A stretch of 16,306 bases of DNA, from positions 68,974-85,279 of the forward strand of contig CAJTPP010000001.1 in assembly GCA_910578235.1 (NCBI GenBank), given 5' to 3'. Positions 16,087 through 16,306 of the stretch are shown one piece after another; the stretch's first letter is position 1, and each line of letters begins with the position of its first letter. The notes beneath the pieces were generated by a model that saw only the letters and a program-made list of their open reading frames with translations, made no database searches and was not told the DNA's origin. Made by a program: the position numbers and the translations under genes. This DNA is from an uncultured Clostridia bacterium (lineage in GTDB: Bacteria; Bacillota; Clostridia; UBA1381).

Positions 16087-16306
16087 ATGAAAGTAAAATA
16101 TATTGACAATAATCTTATTGTCACAGGACTTAAAGATTTTAATTTAAAACACATATTTGACTGCGGGCAGTGCTTTCGTTTTAATCCTATTGATGAAAGC
16201 GCTTATTTTGGTATTGCAAAAGGTAAAGCATTAAAAATATCTCAAATTGATAACGTTGTCACTTTGTATAACACTACAGAACAAGACTGGAACGATATAT
16301 GGTTTG
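16087..16306 (+). CDS. ogg: OGG-type 8-oxoguanine DNA glycosylase, N-terminal part (3' partial)
   Basis: The first 73 codons of a gene that runs off the window. The sequence VKYIDNNLIVTGLKDFNLKH and then IFDCGQCFRF is the N-terminal domain of the Ogg/AlkA-like DNA glycosylases, where the DCGQCFRF block is a hallmark of the clostridial 8-oxoguanine glycosylase group. These enzymes excise oxidised guanine from DNA in base-excision repair. The catalytic helix-hairpin-helix GPD motif and its Lys and Asp would lie beyond 16306 and cannot be checked. Two in-frame ATG codons exist, at 16081 and 16087; the second is preferred because the promoter predicts transcription starting there, which would make the mRNA leaderless. 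The gene is divergent from the aminopeptidase gene and does not overlap it. Confidence 0.85.
   Translation, partial: MKVKYIDNNLIVTGLKDFNLKHIFDCGQCFRFNPIDESAYFGIAKGKALKISQIDNVVTLYNTTEQDWNDIWF

Overview
The window reads as chromosomal DNA of a low-GC, endospore-forming member of the Clostridia (Bacillota). Reasons: AT-rich intergenic DNA with consensus sigma-A-type promoters and strong Shine-Dalgarno sites, a SpoIIIE/FtsK translocase next to a SpoIVFB-like intramembrane protease, an M18 aminopeptidase of the clostridial type, and large secreted modular proteins (a pectin-type SGNH esterase and a BspA-type leucine-rich repeat protein) typical of gut Clostridia. A pectin-degrading gut clostridium would fit; the species cannot be fixed from the sequence alone.

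Layout. Positions 2-3604 (+) hold the 3' part of a very large secreted protein. It carries two LamG-like regions, Ig-like spacers and a C-terminal CE12-type SGNH esterase, and it ends at a hairpin terminator. Positions 3792-5267 (+) encode a Na+-coupled neurotransmitter:sodium symporter (NSS) family transporter with its own promoter and a strong terminator. Positions 5510-7369 (-) encode a secreted protein with a CHAP/NlpC-like domain followed by leucine-rich repeats; its base composition is clearly richer in GC than the genes on both sides. Positions 7462-13412 (-) form a tightly packed cluster, transcribed ftsK/spoIIIE, ygiQ (radical SAM), folD, GNAT acetyltransferase, in which ftsK overlaps ygiQ by 20 nt and ygiQ overlaps folD by 122 nt. 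Positions 13520-15836 (-) hold the spoIVFB-like protease and, upstream of it, the M18 aminopeptidase. The window closes with the first 73 codons of an OGG-type DNA glycosylase on the + strand (from 16087), divergent from the aminopeptidase.

How the parts relate. The secreted esterase, the transporter and the LRR protein are accessory, environment-facing functions. The ftsK-to-aminopeptidase block is housekeeping and sporulation: chromosome pumping, one-carbon metabolism, peptide turnover and probable pro-sigma-K processing. The glycosylase repairs oxidised guanine.

No gene-free stretch exceeds 300 bases. No tRNA, rRNA, CRISPR array, insertion sequence or phage gene was seen. The most unusual points are a predicted leaderless mRNA for the DNA glycosylase, the 122-nt same-strand ygiQ/folD overlap, the compositional island formed by the LRR gene with a nearby pair of 16-nt repeats, and the compositional mosaic within the esterase gene. 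I see no convincing new multi-gene defence or mobile system here.
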